This document shows, piece after piece, positions 15,706 through 23,154 of a DNA stretch of 41,865 nucleotides. The stretch covers positions 1 to 41,865 of the forward strand of contig NZ_JAIXYH010000041.1 of assembly GCF_027490375.1 (NCBI RefSeq). Reading direction: 5' to 3'. Below the pieces are notes generated by a model that was not told the DNA's origin, searched no databases, and was given only the letters and a program-made list of their open reading frames with translations. A program made the position numbers and the translations under genes. Source of the stretch: Flavobacterium sp. Its GTDB lineage: Bacteria; Bacteroidota; Bacteroidia; Flavobacteriales; Flavobacteriaceae. Each line of letters begins with the position of its first letter. The first letter of the stretch is position 1.

Positions 15706-17910
15706 ATGAAAAAATCATCATTTTCTTTTTTTGGGCGCGCCCACAAGGGTCGGGCTTTACGCTCCAATTTATTTGGCTTACTGACGTCGCCAAATAAGAT
15801 TTCCGCTGCAATCCCTCGCGCAGCAATCGTTACCGTTTTATGTCTGCCAAGCGCTTTCGCGCAAACGCAACAAGACAGCACGAAGGTCGAAACACTCAGC
15901 GAAGTTCTCGTCTCGGGCGTACGTGCCGGAAAAGATGCTCCGCTGGCGTTCTCCAACCTCAAAACAACCGAATTAGCAACTCGAAATCTCGGACAAGACA
16001 TTCCGATCTTGCTCAATTTCTTGCCTTCGGTTGTTACTACTTCCGACGCCGGAAACGGTTTCGGATACACCGGAATTCGCGTTCGGGGCTCCGATGCAAC
16101 ACGCGTTAACGTTACCATTAACGGTATTCCGTACAACGATTCCGAAAGCCACGGTACGTTTTGGGTAAACTTACCCGATTTCGTTTCCTCTACCGAAAGT
16201 TTGCAGCTGCAACGCGGTGTCGGAAGCTCTACCAACGGTGCCGGTGCCTTCGGCGCAAGCCTAAACCTGCAAACCGATAAAATTCGCGAAACCGCTTTTG
16301 CCGAAATCGATAATGCAGTAGGAAGCTTCAATTCGCGAAAGCACACACTAAAATTCGGTTCCGGATTACTCAATAACAAATTCGAAATCTCGGGTCGTAT
16401 TTCCGATTTGAGTTCCGACGGCTACATCGATCGGGCGTTTTCCGACCTGCGATCGTATTTCTTTCAGGCGGCGTATCGCTCTGAGAAAACAACGGTAAAA
16501 GCACTCGTTTTCGGGGGTCGCGAGCAAACCTACCAAGCGTGGTACGGTATCGATGCCGAAACCTTGCGTACCAACCGAACGTTCAATTTCGCCGGACTTT
16601 ACACCGATGCAAACGGAAATCCGCAATTTTACAGCAACGAAACCGATAATTACGGACAAGATCACTATCAGTTGCATCTTACGCACCGCTTTATAGCGCA
16701 TTGGAGTGCTACTGCTGCTTTACACCTAACGCAAGGAAAAGGCTATTTTGAAAACTATATTTCAGGAGCTACGCCTGCAGATTACGGTCTTACTTCGGCA
16801 GCCGAAACCACCGATTTAATTCGTCAGAAATGGCTCGACAACGATTTTTTCGGTGCCACGTACAGCTTGAAATATCTGAAAGATAAAATAGATTTTGTGT
16901 ACGGCGGTGCGGTAAATCGCTATAACGGACTTCATTTTGGCGAAGTGTTGTACACACGTGAGGCCACTAGTTTAGAGCCGGATAGTCGCTATTACCAACA
17001 AGACGCACGAAAAGACGAAGTAAATCAGTTTGCCAAACTCAATTTCCGCGCCAGCGATAAATGGCTTTTCTATGCCGATATGCAATGGCGCTACATCAAT
17101 TATTTCGCCGAAGCACTCACACCAGCCGACGTAAACGACAGTTTTTCGTTTTTTAATCCAAAAATGGGTGTTACGTACTTTTTAAAACCTAACCATTCGT
17201 TGTACGCATCGTATGCAAAGGCACAACGCGAACCCAACCGTACCGACTACGAAACGGGAAGCGTACGACCAGAGAAGCTAAACGACTTTGAATTTGGGTA
17301 TCGTTTTCAAGGTTCGAAAGTGTCGTTTCAAGTAAACGGTTACGCCATGCTATACCGCGATCAGTTGGTGCTTACCGGCGCTCTCGACGATGTGGGCAAT
17401 GCCATTCGAACCAACGTTGGAAAAAGTCACCGTCTGGGAATCGAGCTTGATGCTAACGTACAGCTGACTAAAAAACTCAGTTGGGCACCCAATGCCACGT
17501 TTAGCCGAAACCGCAATCAAGATTTTGTTACCGATGTTAACGGCGTTCCAACGGCACTAGGCGAAACCGAAATTGCATTCTCTCCGGAGTGGATTGCAGG
17601 AAATGTAATTACTTGGAATGCATTTAAGAATTTCTCGGCTGCGCTGTTGTCTAAGTACGTCGGACGCCAGAATTTATCAAACCTCAACGACGCCAATGCC
17701 CGATTAAATGCCTATCACCAGCACGACTTAAACTTAAGTTATACGCTGATTCCGAAAGCCTATGCCAAACAGTTGCGTTTTTCGCTTTTGGTAAACAATA
17801 TTCTCGACCGTAAAATTGTTTCAAACGGTGCCGATTTTGGCGGTGGTTATGTCGTGTATTATCCGCAGGCCGGAATTAATGTTCTGGCCGGATTAAACAT
17901 TCAGTTATAA
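15706..17910 (+). CDS. TPP-regulated TonB-dependent outer membrane receptor (probable thiamine uptake)
   Basis: A 734-residue receptor. The plug spans about residues 65-190 (LSEVLVSGVRAG...RVRGSDATRVNVTINGIPYNDSESHGTFWVNLPDF), then a 22-strand-type barrel ending in YPQAGINVLAGLNIQL. There is no carboxypeptidase-like N-terminal domain. The leader carries a TPP riboswitch, and TPP-controlled receptors in Bacteroidota are known candidates for thiamine import together with PnuT. The N-terminus is odd: MKKSSFSFF, then about 30 residues (GRAHKGRALRSNLF...) encoded by a palindromic repeat, then the hydrophobic core and cleavage site AIVTVLCLPSAFAQ. No other start codon could supply the signal peptide, so the repeat must be translated. 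A strong terminator follows. Substrate is inferred from the riboswitch. Confidence 0.88.
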   Translation: MKKSSFSFFGRAHKGRALRSNLFGLLTSPNKISAAIPRAAIVTVLCLPSAFAQTQQDSTKVETLSEVLVSGVRAGKDAPLAFSNLKTTELATRNLGQDIPILLNFLPSVVTTSDAGNGFGYTGIRVRGSDATRVNVTINGIPYNDSESHGTFWVNLPDFVSSTESLQLQRGVGSSTNGAGAFGASLNLQTDKIRETAFAEIDNAVGSFNSRKHTLKFGSGLLNNKFEISGRISDLSSDGYIDRAFSDLRSYFFQAAYRSEKTTVKALVFGGREQTYQAWYGIDAETLRTNRTFNFAGLYTDANGNPQFYSNETDNYGQDHYQLHLTHRFIAHWSATAALHLTQGKGYFENYISGATPADYGLTSAAETTDLIRQKWLDNDFFGATYSLKYLKDKIDFVYGGAVNRYNGLHFGEVLYTREATSLEPDSRYYQQDARKDEVNQFAKLNFRASDKWLFYADMQWRYINYFAEALTPADVNDSFSFFNPKMGVTYFLKPNHSLYASYAKAQREPNRTDYETGSVRPEKLNDFEFGYRFQGSKVSFQVNGYAMLYRDQLVLTGALDDVGNAIRTNVGKSHRLGIELDANVQLTKKLSWAPNATFSRNRNQDFVTDVNGVPTALGETEIAFSPEWIAGNVITWNAFKNFSAALLSKYVGRQNLSNLNDANARLNAYHQHDLNLSYTLIPKAYAKQLRFSLLVNNILDRKIVSNGADFGGGYVVYYPQAGINVLAGLNIQL
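15733..15821 (-). repeat. Structured palindromic repeat, copy D, inside a coding sequence
   Basis: An 89-nt short form of the A/B/C family in the opposite orientation. On the minus strand it reads GCGCGAGGG, ATTGCAGCGGAAA, an ATTTGGC/GCCAAAT hairpin arm, GAGCGTAAAG, CCC and finally CGCGC. GCGCG pairs with CGCGC and GGG with CCC. It lies in frame after codon 9 of the TonB receptor gene and adds about 30 residues to the signal peptide n-region. Confidence 0.65.
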
Positions 17911-17914
17911 ATAG

Positions 17915-17946
17915 AACGTCCGATTAACTAATCGGACGTTTTTTTT
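17915..17946 (+). terminator. Strong terminator after the TonB receptor gene
   Basis: AACGTCCGAT (17915-17924) pairs perfectly with ATCGGACGTT (17931-17940), followed by an uninterrupted T run. It lies 4 bp after the stop codon of the receptor gene. Confidence 0.92.
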
Positions 17947-18094
17947 AGTTGTAAACCCAAGTCAATCGCGGATTGATCGTAAAACTCCATTTTTCTTCAG
18001 ATGAATTTTCCAAGCTCCAAAAATTGATTTCGGATGGGAAATTATCCAACGAACGAGATTGTTTATATTTACTACTAGGATCTGAAATTTCAGG
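17945..18094 (-). pseudogene. 3'-terminal remnant of an exported-protein gene
   Basis: A 49-codon open frame on the minus strand, preceded by stop codons, with no start. It ends SEEKWSFTINPRLTWVYN. The C-terminal INPRLxxVYN matches the end of the Rieske-like lipoprotein at 23155-23586 (INPRLIRVYN), and the DNA shares 26 of 28 bases there. The rest is not similar. Probably a leftover 3' end of a gene, with nothing else visible between the terminator at 17946 and the gene at 18155. Confidence 0.35.
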
Positions 18095-18154
18095 TTACTA
18101 TTTGAAAATTAAAGTAGACTATCAGCTAAACTTGAAAATTTATTCTGAATAAAA

Positions 18155-18586
18155 ATGAGAGCACTACATATAATTATGCTTATCTTATTTAGCTCGACGC
18201 ATTATGGACAATCTAAAAGGGCTATTTATCTTCTATTTGAGAATGGAAAACATGATGTTTGTCATATTTCACCCTTTAGAGATGGTCGTAATTCGAAGAA
18301 AGTTCTATACCAACAAAGAGTAACCGAATCATTTTTTGTTTATGCTAATACATATTTTAAAATCAAAAGTGGCTCGATTTTACAGTATAAATCAAAACAG
18401 GAAGTTGAAAAAATGCAGATAGCTACAATTGACGAATTTTGGCAAGAATTTAGAGCAGCACCTGGAAACAGAAACTATCTAACAAATCCAAATCTTATTT
18501 TTGACGGCATTTATATCCTTACATTGGTAGAAAACAAACGATATATAGTTTATCAGGTCGAATGGATGGAAATGTTTAACGAATAA
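18155..18586 (+). CDS. Small exported protein, possible toxin-immunity protein
   Basis: A 143-residue protein with signal peptide MRALHIIMLILFSSTHYGQ and a hydrophilic mature part (RAIYLLFENGKHDVCHISPF ... IVYQVEWMEMFNE) that I do not recognise. It ends 38 bp after the start of the open frame of the next, broken metalloprotease-like gene. The same pattern (small exported protein beside a toxin-like C-terminal fragment) occurs five times between 18.1 and 22.9 kb. Periplasmic immunity proteins are expected if the toxins act in the periplasm. The immunity role is an inference from this arrangement. Confidence 0.5.
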   Translation: MRALHIIMLILFSSTHYGQSKRAIYLLFENGKHDVCHISPFRDGRNSKKVLYQQRVTESFFVYANTYFKIKSGSILQYKSKQEVEKMQIATIDEFWQEFRAAPGNRNYLTNPNLIFDGIYILTLVENKRYIVYQVEWMEMFNE

Positions 18587-19145
18587 TCACGATTATGATA
18601 ATGCGTTTGTGCGCAGATTCTCTGGCTTAAAACCTATTCTGAATTTGGACTGGGATATAGATGATTTGGTCGCTTGTAGTGCCAACAGTTGTTTGGGCGG
18701 CAAAACAACTTACACTATTTACGATAGCTTTGTTAATATACAAATTAACTCACAAATGATTTCAAGTGCGTCAAAACTTTTTATTGCGAATACAATGTTA
18801 CACGAGCTAATTCATGCTGAAGTTATCCGTTTATTAGTAAGTGAAGGAGACGATAATTTTATTCCAGACGGTGAAAGTAATTTTCCGTCTTGGTAGAATG
18901 CTTTTGTTGACAATCAAAGGAATGGAGAACACGAATATATGGCTCAATTCTATGTTACCAAGATGACCGGCGCGCTTACGCAATATTGCAATAATGCTAA
19001 TATAGTTGCTTCAAACGAACTCATCACAGCAGTTTGTTGGGCAGGATTACACAACACTACAGTCTGGAATGAATTACCAGAGGCTACAAAAGTTCATTAT
19101 AGAAGTTTAATTGCCAGTCAACTAACAAATAGCAACTGTAATTAA
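18549..19145 (+). pseudogene. HExxH metalloprotease-like toxin tip, start-less, internal TAG
   Basis: The open frame begins at 18549 without an ATG (a GTG at 18609 is the first possible start) and contains ANTMLHELIHAEVIRLL, a zinc-protease HExxH helix. It meets TAG at 18894-18896 directly after NFPSW. The same frame then continues NAFVDNQRNGEHEYMAQFYVTKM... to TAA at 19143-19145. The EHEYM segment corresponds to QHAFM after the HECIHA motif of the gene at 19741, so both parts belong to one domain and the amber splits it. The lack of a start and N-terminal part suggests a displaced C-terminal toxin tip, as seen in polymorphic toxin loci. The gene 10 bp downstream encodes a small exported protein. 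Confidence 0.55.
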
Positions 19146-19155
19146 TGCCGAAACC

Positions 19156-19569
19156 ATGAAGATTAAAGCCTATTTGATTTTGTTTTTATTTATCATTAAT
19201 CACTTGACCGCTCAGCGCCGCATCATGTTTAATGAGCCGCCAGTTGACGGCGTTATTTTTACGCAATCATATTTTGGCGCAAAGTCCAAAGCATTTACTC
19301 CGACAAAAACGACAATTCAGAAAATAGAACTTTTTTTAAGAAATTCGAAAATTGACTTTTCAAAGTATAAACGGCAATATGCTGGATTTACATTCAATAA
19401 TCAAAAATATGTCGAAGTAACACTATTGCCAAATGAAGTTATAAAACACCATAAAGATTGGCGGTTAAACTATGTTTTAACGCAAGATGATAATCGAATT
19501 TATACAGTTCGTTACTATTTGACTACTAAAGAAATGCAGTTGTTTAGACAATCTGGCGGGTTTCCTTAG
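19156..19569 (+). CDS. Small exported protein, immunity-like (paralogue of 21700 pseudogene)
   Basis: A 137-residue protein with signal peptide MKIKAYLILFLFIINHLTAQ. The mature part has VDGVIFTQSYFGAKSKAFTPTKTTIQKIELFLRNSKIDFSKYKRQYAGFTFNNQKYVEV. The pseudogene at 21700 carries VDVVIFTKSYFGSKSQTFTPAIENI and KNSKFHLSKYKRKDAGFSFN, so the two are clear paralogues. It starts 10 bp after the metalloprotease-like remnant, with which it was probably co-transcribed. I know no named family. Exported location and pairing with a toxin tip suggest an immunity protein that inhibits a periplasmic enzyme (inference). Confidence 0.6.
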   Translation: MKIKAYLILFLFIINHLTAQRRIMFNEPPVDGVIFTQSYFGAKSKAFTPTKTTIQKIELFLRNSKIDFSKYKRQYAGFTFNNQKYVEVTLLPNEVIKHHKDWRLNYVLTQDDNRIYTVRYYLTTKEMQLFRQSGGFP

Positions 19570-19740
19570 ATAAATTTATTGCAGCCTGAGATTCTCCTAT
19601 TCCCAAAAGTTCCATACATAACCAAGCTGAATTCAACCTTGCGCCACGTCATGCTTGGGCACGAACCGTTCTATTATTTATTGTCTAAGCGGTTTTTACG
19701 CCGAAACAAGAGATTCCATCATGCAGTTTAAGTTTATCGA

Positions 19741-20799
19741 ATGGCGGTAAACGACAGCATTGCCAAGCCCGAAATTGTGGCCCCCTGTGATGAAGAAGAG
19801 CCACCTACAGGTGTTGTAACTCCTGTAAACGATTGCCAGACAAACTTTGCTGCAACGTATCCACAAGGCACACCCGAACGCGACTTTTTAAACCATCATC
19901 CCGAGATGGAAGTTGCTCTGGACGGCATGTTGTTCCGAGCTACAGATTGTGAAGAAGCAACTGAGTTTGCTAATAATATAATTAAATCGAGTTTAGAAAC
20001 TGGATTATACATAAACGCTGAAATATCAGCAAAATCACCAATGAATGTAGATCTTTCAAACATCAGCCTTGATACTCTTGAAGGGGCGCGATTTGTTTGT
20101 ATTTACAACAAACTACTTGAAAGTCCCGCATTTAAAAACCTATTTGTAAATACGTTCGGATCTTTTCAGAATAGACGTAACGCAGTTTTTAAAGTAGAAG
20201 ATAACTTATTTGGTAATGGACAATGTAAATTAGGCAATGGTCCGCTCATTAATAACGAACAAACATTTATTAACGAAATCAAAATCAGCAAATCGTTTTT
20301 AGGAGAAAATATCACTTCCAATATAAATGTTACCAAAACAATTCTGCACGAATGCATACATGCATTTTTGAACAGTAAAAAAATTAATTGTGGGAACGGT
20401 GCAACTATCGAGAATTTAAACAATAAAACACTGGAAGAATTGATAACTTTGTTCTATAGTGACTTCAATTGTCACATTACAGTAAATGGTACTGAGCAAA
20501 GTCAGCACGCATTTATGTTTGATTATTTGATTCTTACGTTCTCGTCAATTTTGAGCGAAATTAGCTCTTCAGTCTTAAGTCAATCAGATGAACTTTTACT
20601 TTTAAATGAAACTTATTTCGATCTAGAAACCAACACCATTAAGCTTTTTGTTTGGAATGATATTTTTAAATATGCTAGTATGCCAGGTCTTACACAAACC
20701 GACACTTTTCAGTTTAATATTGTTGGTAATCCGATTGAGTACAATAAATATACTTTTTATTCGAGCCGTGCATTAATGTGCTCTAAAACTTGTAACTAA
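19741..20799 (+). CDS. HExxH metalloprotease-like toxin fragment
   Basis: A 352-residue open frame lacking a signal peptide. The N-terminus MAVNDSIAKPEIVAPCDEEEPPTGVV reads like the interior of a larger protein, and a stop lies four codons upstream of the ATG, so the real N-terminal part may be lost. The domain has a putative zinc helix ITSNINVTKTILHECIHAFLN (HECIH, about residue 200) and, further on, SQHAFMFDYLIL, which may supply the third ligand. The same HExxH...HxxM layout is seen in the remnant at 18549-19145. The last base of the stop is the first base of the next gene (TAATG), which encodes a small exported protein, the arrangement of a toxin with its immunity gene. Whether it is expressed as such is uncertain. 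Confidence 0.55.
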   Translation: MAVNDSIAKPEIVAPCDEEEPPTGVVTPVNDCQTNFAATYPQGTPERDFLNHHPEMEVALDGMLFRATDCEEATEFANNIIKSSLETGLYINAEISAKSPMNVDLSNISLDTLEGARFVCIYNKLLESPAFKNLFVNTFGSFQNRRNAVFKVEDNLFGNGQCKLGNGPLINNEQTFINEIKISKSFLGENITSNINVTKTILHECIHAFLNSKKINCGNGATIENLNNKTLEELITLFYSDFNCHITVNGTEQSQHAFMFDYLILTFSSILSEISSSVLSQSDELLLLNETYFDLETNTIKLFVWNDIFKYASMPGLTQTDTFQFNIVGNPIEYNKYTFYSSRALMCSKTCN

Positions 20800-21182
20800 T
20801 GAATCGATATTTTTTAATAATTCTAGGGATATGCCAGCTCACTATTGCCCAAGTTAGCAGAGATACTGCCTACTTTTATTACAATCCTAAAGTTCAGCTT
20901 GATTCTTCAAAAGTGTTTCACGCTGAAAAAAACTACAACAAGCTACGTATCTATGGTACGAGAGGTGATAGTCTAGACCTTCTTATCAAAAAGAACAAAG
21001 CAGTTTTTGTTAAGTCGAATAAACCTCGATTTTGGATACCCATACGCAGTAATTTTAGCTATAATCTCAGTTTTCTTTTCTGTTTTCTTTCCACAAAACC
21101 CATGGTACTTGTAAGCCCATACCACGAGAAGTTTAAGTACACTATTGTAGATACTATGGAGTACTTTGGTTTATCAGAATGA
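20799..21182 (+). CDS. Small exported protein, immunity-like, first of two paralogues
   Basis: A 127-residue protein with signal peptide MNRYFLIILGICQLTIAQ. The mature part begins VSRDTAYFYYNPKVQLDSSKV and ends LSTKPMVLVSPYHEKFKYTIVDTMEYFGLSE. It is the same length as the next gene product and shares DTxYFxYN near the start and xSTKxxVLVxxxxxKxxxxIVxxxxxFGxxE at the end, so the two are tandem paralogues. It overlaps the stop codon of the HECIH toxin-like gene by one base, indicating translational coupling. Family not recognised. Confidence 0.6.
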   Translation: MNRYFLIILGICQLTIAQVSRDTAYFYYNPKVQLDSSKVFHAEKNYNKLRIYGTRGDSLDLLIKKNKAVFVKSNKPRFWIPIRSNFSYNLSFLFCFLSTKPMVLVSPYHEKFKYTIVDTMEYFGLSE

Positions 21183-21217
21183 CTTGTGGCGCCCAACTAA
21201 TAAAAACATAAATTTAC

Positions 21218-21601
21218 ATGAAGACATTTTTAATGCTTCTCTTGTTTAGCTGTAACATAGCAAAAGCACAGCATTCAACCGACACCATTTATTTTGAATA
21301 CAACGCTGCCGAAGAATTGACTCGAAGTGTAATTCACTCGAAAAAAGGCAGTGAAAATCGATTTACGATAAAAAGCAACACCATCATCGACAGTATCGTT
21401 TTTGTTGCCAAAGAAAAGCAGCGCGGCACTAAGAAAGTTAAGCCAAAAAATACCGACTTTCTTTCTACAAAGCTGCTAACAGATTTTGGAGCACTTTTTT
21501 GTACAATCTCCACGAAAAGAATAGTGATTCTCGTAAAGAAAAGAAACAAATACGATCAATTTATTGTAAATGAAATTCTTACATTTGGAAATGCTGAATA
21601 A
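21218..21601 (+). CDS. Small exported protein, immunity-like, second paralogue
   Basis: A 127-residue protein with signal peptide MKTFLMLLLFSCNIAKAQ. It is a paralogue of the 20799-21182 product (DTIYFEYN near the start; ISTKRIVILVKKRNKYDQFIVNEILTFGNAE at the end). It starts 35 bp after that gene and has no toxin fragment directly upstream, so it is probably a diverged or duplicated copy kept to protect against related toxins. Family not recognised. Confidence 0.6.
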   Translation: MKTFLMLLLFSCNIAKAQHSTDTIYFEYNAAEELTRSVIHSKKGSENRFTIKSNTIIDSIVFVAKEKQRGTKKVKPKNTDFLSTKLLTDFGALFCTISTKRIVILVKKRNKYDQFIVNEILTFGNAE

Positions 21602-21699
21602 AGTAAAGCCAAAGCTGTAGGGAATTTTCAGTTAAGGCAACAAAAACGTTCTACCGTACTACAAGCGGCATTCAATTAACAAACGCTCATTGCAAGTAC

Positions 21700-21962
21700 A
21701 TGAAAAGCCTGAGAAAAGTACTTCTGTTACTATTCGTCGTTATTAACAGCAACAACGTACTTGCGCAACACCTAATAACATCTAAAGAGAATGACGTTGA
21801 TGTTGTAATCTTTACAAAATCATACTTCGGTTCGAAATCTCAAACGTTCACGCCGGCGATTGAAAATATTCGAGAGATCGAATCATAGATTAAAAACTCT
21901 AAATTTCATCTCTCAAAATACAAACGAAAGGACGCAGGTTTCAGCTTTAATAAGAAGTGGTA
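21700..21962 (+). pseudogene. Broken copy of the exported immunity-like gene at 19156
   Basis: It starts MKSLRKVLLLLFVVINSNNVLAQ (signal peptide) and aligns with the 19156 gene through IFTKSYFGSKSQTFTPAIENIREIE. It hits TAG at 21886-21888 where the paralogue has a Phe, then resumes in frame IKNSKFHLSKYKRKDAGFSFNKKWY before TGA at about 21963. Sequence beyond that point belongs to the next remnant. Truncated and not functional. Confidence 0.6.
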
Positions 21963-22347
21963 TTGAGATTCCTTATATTGCGGGACAAACAGTTAGAGGT
22001 GACGGTACAGAGTTATGCGACAAGTACTTCTGTTTAAATGCTAAAGCTTTGAATGAATGAAAAAAGTATTTGGCACAGATGATGGGGCTAACGGCACGCC
22101 GATAAACGGAAATCATTCAAGCTATTTTCCCACAAATGCCGCAAATGACAATAGCTTACGACTTGATTTTATAACGAACAAACGGGGTATTTTTTCCTCC
22201 GTATCAACCCCAGAGCGCGATCTTTACAACGCCTCAGAGCATGCTGATTTATTAATTTCAAATGGAACTATCGTCCCGGGATATTGTATAACAGGTTGCC
22301 GTTTGGATATTCCTTTATCACGAATCGACATCTGGATTTTAAATTAG
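21926..22347 (+). pseudogene. Probable Tae4-like amidase toxin remnant, frameshifted
   Basis: Two frames join near 22057. Frame one gives SGIEIPYIAGQ, TVRGDGTELC and DKYFCLNAKALNE; frame two gives KKVFGTDDGANGTPI..., RGIFSSVSTPERD, ASEHADLLISNG, GYCITGC and RIDIWILN. Read together this resembles the C-terminal two-thirds of Tae4-type peptidoglycan amidases, including the His of 'xxHADLL' and the closing 'DIWxLN'. The N-terminal catalytic Cys segment is missing; its place is taken by the preceding immunity-like pseudogene. At the junction AATGAATG is followed directly by AAAAAAG. A 4-bp loss from a repeated ATG would explain the frameshift. Identification is by eye only. Confidence 0.45.
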
Positions 22348-22352
22348 GACTT

Positions 22353-22856
22353 ATGAAACAGTTTACTTTACTAATAATGCTGACTTTAGCAAGTCTAGTT
22401 AGTGCGCAAAAATATGAATTCCAGCATGATACAATCGTTGTAAAAACATACACTTTCCATTATACACGAATAATTTTTTCAAAGGAAAGGAGTCTAGTTG
22501 GGGAAAAGTTTTTTACAGCGAATGCTGAAATTGCGCCCCAAGTAGCCGATAAAATAGCTGCGTGCCAAAAATTACAACACAGTGATTATTCAGGTGCTTG
22601 GATTATACATTTAAACTACGAACAGCTTGCAGATTCTCATATTTCTGAAGGAGAAGTACTGTACGCAGCTGTTTTCAAGGCAGACAAAGAACGAATTGAA
22701 AAGAATCTTCCCACGTATCTGTACAGATGTAAAATTAAAGTAAACCATTATTACGACATTGAGTATTTCTTAAGCCAGCCAAAACGAACTTTGGAAGAAA
22801 TGGGACAGTACGCATTTAATGTTACTGTAAAAGATGCCTGTTTAAAATTGTATTAA
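22353..22856 (+). CDS. Small exported protein following the Tae4-like remnant
   Basis: A 167-residue protein with signal peptide MKQFTLLIMLTLASLVSAQ; the frame is open further upstream, but this ATG starts the signal. The mature part (KYEFQHDTIVVKTYTFHYTRIIFSKERSLVGEKFF ... MGQYAFNVTVKDACLKLY) is not recognised. It begins 5 bp after the stop of the amidase remnant, so it was probably its co-transcribed immunity gene. A periplasmic inhibitor would fit a toxin acting on peptidoglycan. Inference from position only. Confidence 0.55.
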   Translation: MKQFTLLIMLTLASLVSAQKYEFQHDTIVVKTYTFHYTRIIFSKERSLVGEKFFTANAEIAPQVADKIAACQKLQHSDYSGAWIIHLNYEQLADSHISEGEVLYAAVFKADKERIEKNLPTYLYRCKIKVNHYYDIEYFLSQPKRTLEEMGQYAFNVTVKDACLKLY

Positions 22857-23003
22857 AGAATTAGATTTTGCAAGTCACGAGATGAATTCTTCGTTTTGCA
22901 AATAAATTGCGCTATAAATTGTTAGTATTAGCTTTTAAATCAAGAAGATGAAAAGTTTTTTATGCGCATGAGGTCTAGTTTTGTTTTTTTGGCAACGATT
23001 GCC

Positions 23004-23143
23004 CTAGCCGCGATAGCAGTGGAAAGCGTGCGCAGCGGAGGCCGTTTGAGCTGCGGTGTAAAAGAGCGACCAACGGAAGCTACTTTTGCGCCTTCAGCGA
23101 AACGGGCGCCGCAAGCACACTTGCAACGGATAGCGCGATTAGC
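23004..23143 (+). repeat. Structured palindromic repeat, copy C
   Basis: A 140-nt element between convergent genes. CTAGC (23004-23008) can pair with TTAGC near 23139-23143; CGCG (23009-23012) pairs with CGCG (23134-23137). The conserved loop ATAGCAGTGGAAA faces CAACGGATAG. The arm contains GAGCGACCAACGGAAGC, related to GGCGACCAAAGAAGC in copy A. Confidence 0.7.
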
Positions 23144-23154
23144 TTCAAAAGAAA

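Noticed and set aside
15684..16379. 231-codon frame on the minus strand opposite the TonB receptor
   Set aside because: It is antisense of a well-supported gene with strong family motifs and only reflects codon composition.
7251..21962. Recoding of TAG as an amino acid, suggested by ambers inside open frames at 7575, 18894 and 21886
   Set aside because: Intact genes in the window end in TAG (1794-1796, 31331-31333, 36491-36493, 41844-41846), and TGA also interrupts two of the decayed genes. Point-mutated pseudogenes explain everything.
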